Positions 1 through 10,523 of a DNA stretch of 64,000 nucleotides are shown here, piece by piece. Below the pieces are notes generated by a model. The model had not been told where the DNA came from. It ran no database searches and was given only the letters and a program-made list of their open reading frames with translations. A program made the translations under genes and the position numbers. Position 1 is the stretch's first letter. Every line of letters begins with the position of its first letter. Source of the stretch: Xiphydria camelus (Eukaryota; Arthropoda; Insecta; Hymenoptera; Xiphydriidae); the NCBI GenBank assembly GCA_963678675.1, contig OY783195.1:16709342-16773341 (forward strand), read 5' to 3'.

Positions 1-640
1 CAAGAGCTGAAATTAAGATTGAAAGATGATAAACTGTCATTCGGCGCCGCGACGATTATCGTACGATCAAAAAAATAAGTTAAGTGTTGTTTTGGATAGT
101 TTGCTAGAAAAAGGGTACATTAGGCCGAGTTGACTCTGAGTATGCATCTCCCATAGTGCTGGTAAACAAAAAGAATGGAGAAGTAAGAATATGTATCGAT
201 TTCAGACATTTAAATGATATGTTGGAAAGAGATAATTATCCATTACCCATAATTGAGGATTAGATTAACGCATTGTCAAATAGAAATACTTTTCGTCGTT
301 AGATTTAAAGGATGGGTAATATCACTTGAAAGTCTCGGATGGTTCCGTAAAGTACACATCATTCGTCACGCCTTAGGGCAATATGAATGTTTGCAAATGC
401 CCTTCGGTATCAAGACGGCTCCAGCCGCTTTTCAGCGATATATAAACACAATTTTAAAAGATGAAATTAGAGCGGGTAACGTCGTTGTTTATATGGACGA
501 TATTCTGGTCATAACAGAAACGTTGGAAGAGCAATTTGCAGTGTTGAAATGCGTATTCAAATTACTGGTCGATAATAAACTCATGTTGAGTCTTTTAGCA
601 ACCATCGACTCGACTGCCTAATAAGTTTTAAATATAATTT
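1..640 (+). pseudogene. Ty3/gypsy retrotransposon reverse-transcriptase relic
   Basis: Frames between 1 and 620 read like the reverse transcriptase of a Ty3/gypsy polyprotein: a VLVNKKNGEVRICIDFRHLN segment near 160-230, then QYECLQMPFGIKTAPAAFQR near 380-440, and a YMDD catalytic box at 490-501. The reading frame is broken by stops near 80 and 130 and by a shift near 250-300, and the similarity ends near 590, so no protease, RNase H, integrase or LTR is present. It is a dead internal fragment whose 5' part lies outside the window. The family assignment rests on the order and wording of these motifs. Confidence 0.85.
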
Positions 641-1440
641 CTTAATGTTTTTATCAAACATGGCTTGCCATTTAACTTATTCAAAAGAAGCTTCTTCTCA
701 CAAAAATCTTTATGAGGAAATTAAATATTGCAGACGTCTTTTTTATGATATATAATGTACTTACACGTGATATAAGGGTTTATTAACATATATTTCTCGG
801 GTTGCAGGGGATGGAAGTTGGTGTTTTTGACGTTTTTGTGAAAATATAAAAAAATCACTGGTTTTCACTGAGCTCTAGCACGGAGACCGCTTATTATAAA
901 ATCAAAGATGACCAGTGCATTTTGTAGGAAATTTTATTTGTTTTAATTTTGTATGGAACGCTCCTCTTCAAAAAACGTACAGTTTTTTAGATATAAGCAA
1001 AAAACTGAATAAAGTGCTAAAAAATTCAGATTTTTTGTGTTTTTGGCTATGAAGCCGACCTCCTACAAGGCAGCAAACTATAAATTCGAATTCAGCAACC
1101 CCAAAAACATATAAGACCGTCGAGAAAAAAACTTCCGCAATTTTGTTTTGGTCAAACTACTATTTGACTGGGCTATAGTGGTTCACGGCGTGAAGACACA
1201 GTGTTTACACTCATTGTCAGTGCAGTCACGGTGCCTTTTCGACGTGCACTCTTCGTACCGACCGTGAATGCACTATCTTCGCAAAATTTTTAAATTAGAA
1301 AATAACAAAATTGATATAATGATGTTTCAAACAGCGCAAATTGTACTGAATTATTCCGTAAATAATGAATGATTAATTATCATAATCGCTACTGTTTTGA
1401 AAAAGAAAGTATCAAATTATTTTAAAACATTTAATGATAT
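641..1440. other. AT-rich stretch with no recognised gene
   Basis: There is no long reading frame and no clear palindrome. A GC-richer patch near 1160-1270 (cacggcgtgaagacacagtg) loosely resembles 4500-4600, which suggests another worn repeat. Confidence 0.4.
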
Positions 1441-1860
1441 ACGTTTTGATCATTCGAATGCGCTAATCCGTTAACAAGGTATAAAAATTGAAAGTTCAAA
1501 CAAAAATTTTTCCATGTTATTTAAACGGGAAAAAGAAAATTGCGATGAGGCAGTTGTGTGTTAATACTAATATTAAGAGCTGAAACTTCAGCAGAATTTC
1601 TTTTTCGTTATCCTCAACAATGTTTTCATAGTAATTTAAAAAAAAGAAAATAGTCTTTTTTTTAAATTACTATGAAAACATTGTTGAGGATAACGAAAAA
1701 GAAATTCTGCTGAAGTTTCAGCTCTTAATATTAGTATTAACACACAACTGCCTCATCGCTATTTTCTTTTTCCCGTTTAAATAACATGGGAAAATTTTTT
1801 TTGAACTTTCAATTCTTATAACTTGTTAACGGATTAGCGCATTCGAATGATCAAAACGTA
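1441..1860. repeat. Palindrome with about 200-bp arms
   Basis: The sequence from 1441 (acgttttgatcattcgaatg) to about 1645 reappears as its reverse complement from about 1660 to 1860, with a short A/T-rich centre near 1650. The left arm is an extra copy of the terminal part of the element annotated at 1655-2875. Confidence 0.8.
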
Positions 1861-2875
1861 TTCTTGTAGGAAATCGGACGACCTACAAAAAAGGTATCTT
1901 ATGAATTTTTGATAAATTTATCAGTTCGGAAGTTATTCGAGGTCAAAGTTGAACTGGTGGTCAATTTCACGGTTTTTTTTTTCATTTTTGACACGAAATA
2001 ATTTTTAACCTCTTTTTATTTCAGTTGTTTAAGATTTTTCTTTAATTATTTCCAAATATTCAAAGTCCAATAATTTCCCCAGAGTAATTATTATCAGAAT
2101 TCATTATAATTCTGTTTTCTGCAAGCCATTTTTAGAAATGAATAATAATCCTCTTTATGATTTTTCATGGACGCAACATTTGTTAGTCAAAAATAAAAAA
2201 ATCAGATTAATTAAATTTTAATTTTTATGCGATTTAAAAAGGTAATTTGTTTTCATTGATTTACTTTTCATGAAAAAGAAATTTAAAACTTTCAGAATAA
2301 CAAAATCTTGATTTTGCATGAGTACATGATTATATGCAGTGAAAATTGTTCATTCTTATAATGATATGATCGATACGAATCGATTAAAAAATACAGATTT
2401 TATGAACTGTTGTAGATTAAAAACATAATTTTTATCAATTAACTGGGAATTTCGAGAAAACTTCAATGTTTCATGAAAAGACATAGCATGTGTTCCGAGA
2501 ACAGAAAGATTTAGTTTATTTTTGAACAATTAATTCGTGTCAAAAATGAAAAAAAACCGTGAAATTGACCCCCAGTACAACTTTGACCTCGAATAACTTC
2601 CCAACCAGTAGACTTATCAAAAAATCATAAGACACCTTTTTTGTAGGTCGTCCGATTTCCTGCGAGAATACGTTTTGATCGTTTGAATACGCTGATCCGT
2701 TAACAAGTTATAAAAATCGAAAGTTAAAAAAAATTTCCCATGTTATTTAAATGGGAAAAAGAAAATTGCGATGAGGCAGTTGTGTTAATATTAATATTAA
2801 TATTAAGAGCTGAAACCAGCAGAATTTCTTTCTCGTCATCCTCAACAATGTTTTCATAGTAATTTAAAAGTTTTT
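1655..2875. repeat. Foldback (long-TIR) element, about 1.2 kb
   Basis: 1655-2010 and 2535-2872 are inverted copies of each other, about 340 bp each. They include the shared stretch ggtcgtccgatttcctgc and the poly-purine run next to gtgaaattgacc. The middle is AT-rich and non-coding. This is a non-autonomous foldback-type DNA element; its superfamily cannot be told. Confidence 0.8.
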
Positions 2876-2902
2876 TTTTTGGCCCACCCTAATATATATA
2901 TA

Positions 2903-3045
2903 CAGCATGTCTGACGGCAAGCGCAACACCACTTCGGCTGTTTTTACCGACGGTGGTCGAATCTTGCATTAGATCCAATGCAATTTTCGACCATCGTCGG
3001 TAAAAACTGCCGAAGTGGTATTGCGCTTGCCGCCAGACATACGGT
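2903..3045. repeat. Small palindromic MITE, TA-flanked
   Basis: Arms 2903-2960 and about 2985-3045 are near-perfect inverted copies (cagcatgtctgacggcaagc against cttgccgccagacatac). TA lies on both sides, and the element abuts the next MITE. The size and TA target suggest a Tc1/mariner-type MITE. Confidence 0.75.
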
Positions 3046-3050
3046 ATATA

Positions 3051-3458
3051 CAGTATGTCCTGTGGATAACGCAAGTATTTGAATTTCCCTGACATTTGAC
3101 TTTGATAGTGCTTGGAACGGTGCTGTAGTTAGAGTTGGCTTCAGAAGAGTGCGCTGCGTTCTTACGAGCCGTGTTTCGAGAGCGAAAAGTGTAAAACGTC
3201 TGATTTCCCGGGAACTGTCAATTCGGGAGATCGAAGCGTCTAACCTCGAAATTAGCTGAATTTGTAAATAATGGTAAATAATGTGTAGAAGTGATGAGAA
3301 ATAATTATACAGGTTTTTTTTTTCGGAAACACGGCTCGTAAGAACGCAGCGCACTCTTCTGAAGCCAACTCTAACTACAGCACCGTTCCAAGCACTACCA
3401 AAGTCAAATGTGGGGGAAATTCAAATACTTGCGTTATATATCCACGGGACACATACTG
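3051..3458. repeat. TA-flanked foldback MITE with CAGTATGTCC ends
   Basis: Inverted arms of about 130 bp begin cagtatgtcctgtggataac on the left and end with the matching ccacgggacacatactg on the right, between TA dinucleotides. The core (tcgggagatcgaagcgtct, then tgaatttgtaaataatgg) recurs in the MITEs at 10184-10523 and 58799-59066, so the three belong to one family. A half copy lies at 28574-28675. Confidence 0.8.
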
Positions 3459-3504
3459 TATATATATATAAACCGGCCTTTACACAATGCAACACTGAAA
3501 ATTC

Positions 3505-3645
3505 GATGATAATTATCATAATCTGGCAGCAAATGGTTAACGCTCGTATAATATAATAATTCAACTTTGAAAGTCGTTGCTAGGGACAATTCTAATTTTG
3601 AGTTATGACACTATTGCAGCAAATGTGCGATATGTATAACCTAGT
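3505..3645. repeat. Half copy of the 19019-19289 MITE
   Basis: The segment from gataattatcataatctggc through ttgctagggacaattctaat to gcgatatgtataacc matches the right half of the palindromic element at 19019-19289. The left half is missing. Confidence 0.75.
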
Positions 3646-3663
3646 CGACTTACACCACTTGAA

Positions 3664-3755
3664 GAGTCAGTGGCGCAATTGGTAGAATGCGAAAGCATTC
3701 CCAGTCGCGAAGCATCTCCTAAAGAGCGCAGGTTCGAATTCCGGTAGGTGTTGAA
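3664..3755 (+). pseudogene. tRNA-like sequence (tRNA pseudogene or SINE head)
   Basis: An A-box-like stretch, tggcgcaattggtagaatgc, begins at 3671, and a consensus B box, ggttcgaattcc, begins at 3731. They stand at roughly tRNA spacing with about 40 nt between them. Acceptor pairing is weak, and the anticodon region does not give a clean 5-bp stem with a 7-nt loop. The A-box wording is closest to arginine tRNAs. A degenerate tRNA or the RNA polymerase III promoter head of a SINE fits better than a working tRNA. Confidence 0.4.
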
Positions 3756-4622
3756 GAATACCGATGTTAGCGACTCTCCGTGAGCGCACCATGAGAATCT
3801 CAGTAGGTGTTAATAAATTAATGGCGAGGTACAAAGAAAGTGATTAACACCAATGTTGAGTAGACCGATGATTTTATTGAACTGTCGAAGGATAAGAAAC
3901 AGCAAGCACAATATTATTGATTGGCCTCTGATGAGAGGAAACCGCAAGAACAATGGCTGACCGCGTGGTCAGCCCGTGAGAACGTTCGAAAAACCGAGCA
4001 CGGCTCGTATAAGAAACCGAGCGCACGAGCCTCGAGCACCGAGCGGACCGATAGACATTAGGATGAGAGTACTGTTGAGAATTCCGTGATGATACAATGA
4101 AATGAACGAATCCTACGAGTTATCCGTGAGAATTAACCGAGCGTTCCGAGAGCAGTTACACAAGCCCGAGAAGCACTTGAGCAGCACCGAACCGAAGTAG
4201 AACTGAAACGGAAGAGCTAATAAGAAACCGGAAGAGACGAGAGGCACACATGACTGCGCAACGTAGCATTGATCGATATGCGCAAGCGCGGACAGCGCAC
4301 TCGACGTGGCATTGATCGACGATCGACGAGCATAGCCGCAAGGTGCTGCCGCGAGACGGTCGAAACCCGAACCGGTCGAAATAGATAAACGCACCATTAT
4401 TCAACACAATAGGGTATGAAAAAAAAATCCGACCACTAGGCGGGTTGGCAGGCGGCAGCACAGGCGTGCGCGTCCCCTTTTTGCAAAATCCTACTTTATC
4501 CACCGTGCTTACACTGCATGACTGCAATGTGGCTTCACGGTGGACATCCACCTGGGCACCCCAGTGCATGCACTCGAATGCACCGCGTGAAAGCAGTGTG
4601 CAGTCACGATGGCGCCACTTTG
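3756..4622. other. Non-coding stretch, possible SINE body or worn repeats
   Basis: No coherent protein is seen. Short repeated phrases (gtaggtgtt near 3745 and 3804; accgagc- and cgagcac-rich text at 3990-4050; gcattgatcgac near 4267 and 4310) suggest repeat-derived DNA. Confidence 0.35.
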
Positions 4623-5386
4623 CTATCGGGGTCTTCGTGTGGGATTTATATAACGTGAAAAGCTTGAGTCTTCACACGTTGCAGAAATTTTCAGAATATC
4701 TGCGCATTTCCCAAGGCCAGATGTTTCTAAGTCAAAGAAAACTACACAACAAAATTTATCGTTAAACTCATTCGGATCAATTATCCATGAATCATCTTCC
4801 ACAGCAGAATCTGAAAGAAGCCTCATTGAGCTACAACTATACATTTCACCTTCGAAAGCTTCTTTCTTCTGTTGAATCATATTTCTTTGTTTTTTTTAGC
4901 TTAAAACGTCGTCGTTTGTCCTTGGGATCTTGCACTTTTTTACTTTTTTACTCTGAGATTTTTTTAACTTTTATCACATGGTTTTGGGTATTGAACCCTA
5001 CTGGTAAACCTAACTTTTCTTTCGTAATCCTAATGTATGTCACCTTCATTTTTTTTTTTGATTTACTGCACAAGCTAATCGAAAATCACTTAATTCTGAA
5101 TGGTTGTAGCAACGAGTCTTAGGTGATTTGCTGGCCATAATTGCATTAAAACTCGTTGCTTTTACTTAAAGCAGTACGTAAAATACCGACAAAGTTTATC
5201 GATCGCTTCATTAGTTAATTGGTTATGAGATTTCTTCAACTCGTATAGCTTTTTTTTAAACCCTCGTGCGGTGTGATTTTTGTCAGTGTTTTACCACTTG
5301 ATGAGCACTGACATTACGAACTGCGGAGATAGCAGAACTATCGTCGTCTGTAACAAAGATGCCAACTTCGATGTTTAATTCTTTAA
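4623..5386 (-). pseudogene. Mutator-like transposase, C-terminal part with DEDDh exonuclease
   Basis: Reading from 5386 down, frames give VGIFVTDDDSSAISAVRN and then LYELKKSHNQLTNEAIDKL. These are wordings of the catalytic region of insect/hydrozoan Mutator-like transposases (D.DSS, then LY.L...H..L). Further down, VVFFDLETSGLGKCADILKI at about 4720-4790 carries the FDxETxG first motif of a DEDDh 3'-5' exonuclease, a domain these proteins carry behind the transposase. Stops and shifts break every part. It continues the copy at 6899-7480 across the nested element 5387-6898. The family assignment is from recalled motif order; the exact clade is not known. Confidence 0.6.
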
Positions 5387-5540
5387 GGGCCGAAACCACC
5401 AACTCTGATTAAATTGTTAATTTCCGATTAGCTTAATTTAATCAAGCTCTTGCGTTCCACCAATTTTTAAACCATGATTAAAGTGAGATAATCACCGTTG
5501 AACTTAATCGGCCATTTCTGGCCGATTAGGAACTTAACCA

Positions 5541-5750
5541 GTGATTAATGTGGATCAAGATAACCTCAAAGTCGAAGTTTTACTGCTGTGCAATACTATA
5601 CCGGGCATGAATTTATTTTACGACGATATTTTATCATCATCTGATGATGAAAATGGTGTCAAAATTGATAGAAGGCCACGTTTAATTAAGGAACGAAATA
5701 ATTATTTAATTAATCATAACGCGTTTTCGGTTATCGAAAGACAGTGTTGA
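5541..5750 (+). pseudogene. Harbinger-type transposase N-terminal relic
   Basis: A 69-residue frame contains FYDDILSSSDDENG followed by RRPRLIKERNNYLI. This resembles the acidic-then-basic start of insect Harbinger transposases, which run D-S-rich and then reach a basic R..NY stretch. The frame stops at 5750, shortly before the nested element at 5855, and the DDE region is absent. Confidence 0.45.
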
Positions 5751-5854
5751 AGCTTTGCTTCTGGAAATACATAATTTGCAACACGCTACAGAAAGATAAA
5801 TTACTTCTTAAATAATCTTTAATCTATTTTAAAATATCGCAACATTATCATATT

Positions 5855-6480
5855 ACCGTAGAACGGGGTGAATAGGATCGCTGGGGTGAATAGGAAGAAG
5901 AAGAGGGAATGTGTTTATAAAAATCACAAAACGTAAATAAGTCACCAAAACCTTTCTATTTGGTCTTGGTTGGTTTCGTATATTATAGTCACAATAAAGA
6001 TTGGCAGTATTTTGTTACCAGCAGTTGGTAGGATTTTAAACCAATACATAACTTAAAAACGTTGTTAGACAGCTGTTTTTGAAGCTGCAAAAACTTTCTC
6101 TGAAACTCCAAACTTAAGAGGCCTATACTCAAAGTAATTATTGTCAGTGACTCCAACAGCTTAATAATAAAAGCACACGAAATAGTTTTAGTTCATTTTT
6201 ATGCTACAACAATGTGAAAAAAATATTTGTTATTCGCTGCATGTTTTTAGCTTTTTGGGGTTAATAGGATGAATACGTAAAAATGTCTTGAAATTATAAA
6301 CCTAAAGTAGCGGGAAAACATTATAAGAAACCACTCGATATGACGAAATTTGCATTGAAAATCAATAAGTCAGGTGTACACTGATGTTTTGATGTAAATA
6401 ACAAAATTATATATCTATTACTTAGGAAGTTACACAATTTCAAAGTTCAAAAGTGATCCTATTCACCCCATTCTATGGTT
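5855..6480. repeat. Element nested in the Harbinger-type element
   Basis: Terminal inverted repeats of about 25 bp, accgtagaacggggtgaata at 5855 and the matching reverse complement ending near 6480 (attcaccccattctatggt). The phrase ggggtgaatagga is repeated directly just inside the left end. The interior is AT-rich and non-coding. Confidence 0.7.
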
Positions 6481-6898
6481 CGTTAAAAATCGCGTAGAAT
6501 TTTCTGTATCTTTACTCAATAAAGGGAGTGCACGTTTCGGAAACCACGCTATTGCACCCAGAATACAACTCCTGCTTGCTCTCCGGTATTATACAACTGG
6601 TTCCTTTTTAAATTTTATTGGAGGTTTCGGCAGCTTACTGAGCTCGGCTTGCAGCGCGTCAGTTAATCACGTCAGGTTTTCCTCCTACTCCATTACAAGT
6701 TCCGTTGGTGAACCAATCAGAATCACTATTACAACAAAACCAAAACTTATTACGAAGAGGGTACCTATATGATTAGATAATCGGGAGTTAAAAATTCATG
6801 GTGGAACGAATTGTGCAGTTAATCATGATTAGAACGCCGATTAAATATAATCGTGATTAGGTAATCAAGCATTTAATCAGAGTTGGTGGAATCGGCCC

Positions 6899-7480
6899 TA
6901 AACGTATGACTGCACGATTTTCACAGCACTTCTAGCTTCCATTGCTTTTGAGCTCCCCTGGAAATTTTTTCGGCATCCATGATCTTCAGGAGGATGACCC
7001 TTGTCGCACATATCATATCTTCGATTTTCGGCATCATACTCCAGTATCTTTCCTATGTGGTAAACCAATAAAAGTGCCGAAACCATTATCACCATTATAA
7101 CTCCGTCCTGACCCTCTTTTACTCCATGCTTCATCAAAAGAGCCAGCTACTCGAACAGTATGCTCTGGAGTCACTTACAGATTGGATGATTCTGTTGGCG
7201 CTGTTGCTGCTATTAATGATGATTCAGACGACTCTTTGGTTTAAACATTGTCATTGAAACATGTGATGTTTCCATTGAAATCCAAAGGCATTTCAAATGC
7301 ACTGTCATTAATATTCAGATCTTTGGATATTCCATTTTCTGGTGTTTCGAAGTTCGGAGTACGAGCAGCTTCGTCAACATTATTATTGCAGGCATCTGAA
7401 TTATTATCCAAATGTTTCTTGACTATAATGAAATCTGAGTGCAGTCTGGAAGGGCTGAAATGGATAAAAGAAACCAAAGC
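6899..7480 (-). pseudogene. Mutator-like transposase, central part
   Basis: Minus-strand frames give VRVAGSFDEAWSKRGSGRSY near 7100-7160 and then HPPEDHGCRKNFQGSSKAME near 6925-6990. These match the DG.W.KRG and (D)HDCRKN..GS.KAME motifs of Mutator-like transposases found in insects and Hydra. A frameshift lies between the two motifs and stops are present. Upstream, 7241-7477 reads as an acidic linker. The copy continues in both directions into 9186-9890 and 4623-5386. Confidence 0.65.
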
Positions 7481-8590
7481 ACTGAAAGATATGACGTAGC
7501 GTTCGGTGAGGGCCCTCGGTGCCCTCCGCTACTCACAATCTCGCGGCTACGATGCCGCGCGCGAAACGGAAAAAAAAACGATGGGCGCCAGGTGCACCGC
7601 GCATGCACCGCGAGGGGAGACGATCGAGCTCCCCGGGAACGCGCGGAAATCGCGAGATCGGTACCGTTCCGATCCCGAACGGGTCCGGCTACCACAGCAA
7701 ATGGTAGAGGGGCGGTTCGGTGGACGCTGACTGGGACTCGGGAGGACGGATTCGCGGACGGGTTCGCGAAAAAGAAAAATCGACTGCGTCAAAAGAAAAC
7801 AAGAGAAACGTTTATTCGGCCGGGGACTAATCGGAGGTCCCCGGGCGACGCTCGCAGTCGCAAATCACAGGAAAAAAAAGCGGAGTGATGCCGCACAACG
7901 TCGCGGACACCACTCGATTCGTCGACGAGACGAAAGGCGCTCACGAGGCGCTATCGGCGCGGAGGCGCTGACAAAAACACGCGCTCTCGGACGGCGGGCG
8001 CGGGCGGAAATCGTGCGCTCTCGGACGGCGAGCGCTAGGCGGAAACGTGCGCTCTCGGACGGCGAGCGCGAGACGGAAACGTGCGCTCTAGGACGGCGAG
8101 CGCGAGACGGAAATGGGCGCGAACACGGCGAACAGGTGCGCGCCGGCTCGACGGAGGCCCACGGCGGGTCGGAGGTCGAACGTTCGGGAAAGGAGGAGCG
8201 TACCGGTGGCGTCGAGGTCTTCAATGGCCCCCTCGTCGTCCTCCTTGGTCGTCTGGTTGGTGGCCCCTCACGACACCTCTGATCCTTCAGGTTTCGGCGA
8301 AGGATCCTCTCGGAATCGGGGCTGACCACGATGACTCCTTGGAGACGCTCCGTTTCTCCCTCGACTCTCTCTCGACCACTTCTATCACTAGGCTCGTACT
8401 CGTCACTCTCTCGCAGGCTCGCTGAACTCGTTAAGCGATTGTGCTCGTACCGTGACTCGAGCGGAACTAACTCGCTCCTCGTCACGATCGCGATCGTGAC
8501 GCTTCGCGCGGCCTTATCGCGAATCGATTCGCGCGCCTTTTCCGAAAGGGGGCCGAGTGCACCCTTTTTGTGACGCGGAGCGATTCTCCA
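7440..8590. other. GC-rich insertion block of unknown origin
   Basis: The base composition jumps from strongly AT-rich to strongly GC-rich between about 7500 and 8585 and then falls back abruptly. Long frames exist on both strands (for example 7865-8596 minus), but their arginine/serine/proline-rich translations are what GC-rich DNA gives by chance and no domain is recognisable. It separates the N-terminal and central parts of the Mutator-like pseudogene, so it is probably inserted. A GC-rich 5' region of a non-LTR retrotransposon is one possibility. Confidence 0.5.
7981..8116. repeat. 34-bp minisatellite, four units
   Basis: Four consecutive 34-bp units start at 7981, 8015, 8049 and 8083, each beginning gcgctctcggacggcg (one unit has ctctagg). 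They differ at only a few positions. The array lies inside the GC-rich block. Confidence 0.9.
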
Positions 8591-8596
8591 CGTCAC

Positions 8597-9185
8597 AAAG
8601 ATGAAAATAATTAAAAAAAAAAAGAGGAATATTGTCGGGAAAAAAGGATTTTCTCTCCATTGTGATAATTTCGAATGAACAGAAAAATGAATATTTTTTT
8701 AATATTTTGTGTAATAGTATATACCAAAAAATGGTATATTTATTCTCAATAAATATCTACAATAATTGTTCGAAGTAAATTTTCATTAATAAAAGTAAAC
8801 AATAACTGATCGAAGTAAACAAATCATTAATTCAAGTAAACAATAATTAATCGAATTGAACAATAATTCATTGAAGAATATTTGTGTCATGAGAAAAAAT
8901 TGTCAATAAGTCTACGATTTCTGCACAATAATTCCTGAAAAAAAAAACGCAGAAGTGAAAAAATATTATCAATAGGCTTCACTTTGACGAAATCACATTG
9001 TCCCCAACTATATTTTACAATTAATAAATTCACGAAAATATTTTAAAAATAATTATAAATTTCTACTGTACAATGTAATTTTGTTCCTACTTGTAGTCTG
9101 TTAGTAAAGCAATTTACAATTTTTGTTCGTCACTTTTGCCTGTATACGAAGTAACAATGTTACAAAACATTAATTCTTAAAACTC
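8597..9185. other. AT-rich spacer with degenerate short repeats
   Basis: There is no gene. Between 8740 and 8880 a phrase like aataattgatcgaagtaaac recurs four or five times imperfectly. The stretch could be an intron or decayed part of the Mutator-like element. Confidence 0.4.
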
Positions 9186-9890
9186 TTACAGAAGATTTAT
9201 AAAAGTATCAATATTTTTGATTGTTAAATCGCGTTCTTCTCTGGCCCATTTTCTACAGCTTTCTTTAGCCACATGTTCCACCGCTTCTCCAACTTCACGT
9301 TCTCGTCTTTTAAATGATGCACCAGCTATTCCAGATACATTAACACAAGCAAGCATTTTATTCAAGAGGGTGTGTCCTGCTCCTGCATGTAATACTCTTA
9401 AAATAACCGAAAAAAATTGGAAACATTTTAACAAATTGAAAAAAATCGTAACTTTAAAATTTTATAAAAATTTTTACTTACCAAGAGCAATTTCAGTATT
9501 TATGTTAAAAACTTTTTTCCCTGACGTGTGTTCTTCATCAGTTTTCACTCAATTAATGAATTGACACTTTTCCCATATGCTAAAGATTGATGCTAAACCT
9601 ACACGACGCTCCTCAATAATGTCTGATAAATTCATCTTTTCTTTACATTCTGCACATTTTAAATTCACACAAAGAACGTTAATATCAATAAATCGTCGTC
9701 CGTGAACCATTTTGAGGTTAGAGTCACGTTGCGTGCTACCATCCATTTGTTCATTCACAGGGATTTCCTCACATGAAATTTTTCGTCGTTTTCTTCCCGT
9801 TTCAACTCGACTCAATCTCTGATTATAGGCGGCTTCGCTAACTCTTTCGTTTCCAACACAAATTAGTTTTTCCATTTTTGTCAACGACAA
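9186..9890 (-). pseudogene. Mutator-like transposase, N-terminal part
   Basis: Frame 9890 to 9549 contains MVHGRRFIDINVLCVNLKC and later RRVGLASIFSIWEKC. Frame 9434 to 9186 contains LHAGAGHTLLNKMLACVNVS and then RREREVGEAVEHVAKESC. This order (GRRI.D, paired cysteines, RGLAS.F..C, then G.G...L......I) is the N-terminal zinc-binding region of Mutator-like transposases. The two frames are offset and separated by about 115 bp that may be an intron or a broken stretch. It is collinear with 6899-7480 and 4623-5386, so all three are read as one dead copy about 5.3 kb long including its insertions. Confidence 0.65.
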
Positions 9891-9899
9891 TATGACCAG

Positions 9900-10180
9900 A
9901 TGTTTTGGGCTCCATTTTTGAACTCACAGATACACACATCAATAATCTCGGTCGAGATTATCGAATTAATAAAACCGTCCGACCGTCCAACCGAACCCTC
10001 CGACCGAGAGTATCTATACAGGAATTGGAACGCCTTTGCGTTCAATAGTCAATCCATCCATCCATACGAGATTTCGTGGTTTCGTGCTTTCGCCACTAGC
10101 CTGCTGGCGTCGCCACCGTCCGGCCTTCATACTCATGTACTCTTCCCTTTGTGGCGACGACTCGTGACCAGTCGGTATTT
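9900..10180. other. No recognised gene
   Basis: Mixed-composition sequence with a small self-complementary patch (ctcggtcgagattatcga). The long plus frame here has no recognisable domain and runs on into the adjacent MITE, so it is not called. Confidence 0.35.
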
Positions 10181-10183
10181 GTA

Positions 10184-10523
10184 CCGTATGTCCCACTCTG
10201 TACGGGCCAGTTTGAAGTTACCTTCGGGGAGGCTTGGTCGGTACTTGAGTCATTTAATACCGGTAGAAGTCGAGTCGGTAGTTAGAGTTGGTGTCAATTC
10301 GGGTGATCGAAGCGTCTAACTTTGAAATTATGAATTTGTAAATAATGGAAATTACTCACCATTATTCACAAATTCATAATTTTGAGATTAGACGCTTCAA
10401 TCTCCCGCATTGACACCAACTCTAACTACCGACTCGATTTCTACCGGTATTAAATCTTTCGATTACCGACCAAGCCTCCCCGAAGGTAACTTCAAACTGG
10501 CCCGTACAGAGTGGGACATACGG
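10184..10523. repeat. TA-flanked foldback MITE with CCGTATGTCC ends
   Basis: Inverted arms of roughly 150 bp run from CCGTATGTCCCACTCTGTAC at 10184 to its inverse ending at 10523, with TA at 10182-10183 and 10524-10525. The core near the centre (aattatgaatttgtaaataatgg) ties it to 3051-3458 and 58799-59066. TA targets point to Tc1/mariner-type mobilisation. Confidence 0.85.

Larger units (their letters stand above)
5387..6898. mobile_element. PIF/Harbinger-type element with TAA target duplication
   Basis: The ends are GGGCCGAAACCACCAACTCT on the left and its near inverse on the right. They are bounded by TAA at 5384-5386 and TAA at 6899-6901, the 3-bp TTA/TAA signature of PIF/Harbinger elements. 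Both terminal 150-bp stretches are rich in gattaa/ttaatc motifs. A short coding relic (5541-5750) and a second element (5855-6480) lie inside. The insertion splits the Mutator-like pseudogene. Confidence 0.75.

Noticed and set aside
7865..8596. 243-codon open frame on the minus strand
   Set aside because: It lies in GC-rich DNA where all frames are open by chance. The translation is R/S/P-rich low complexity, includes the minisatellite and has no domain.
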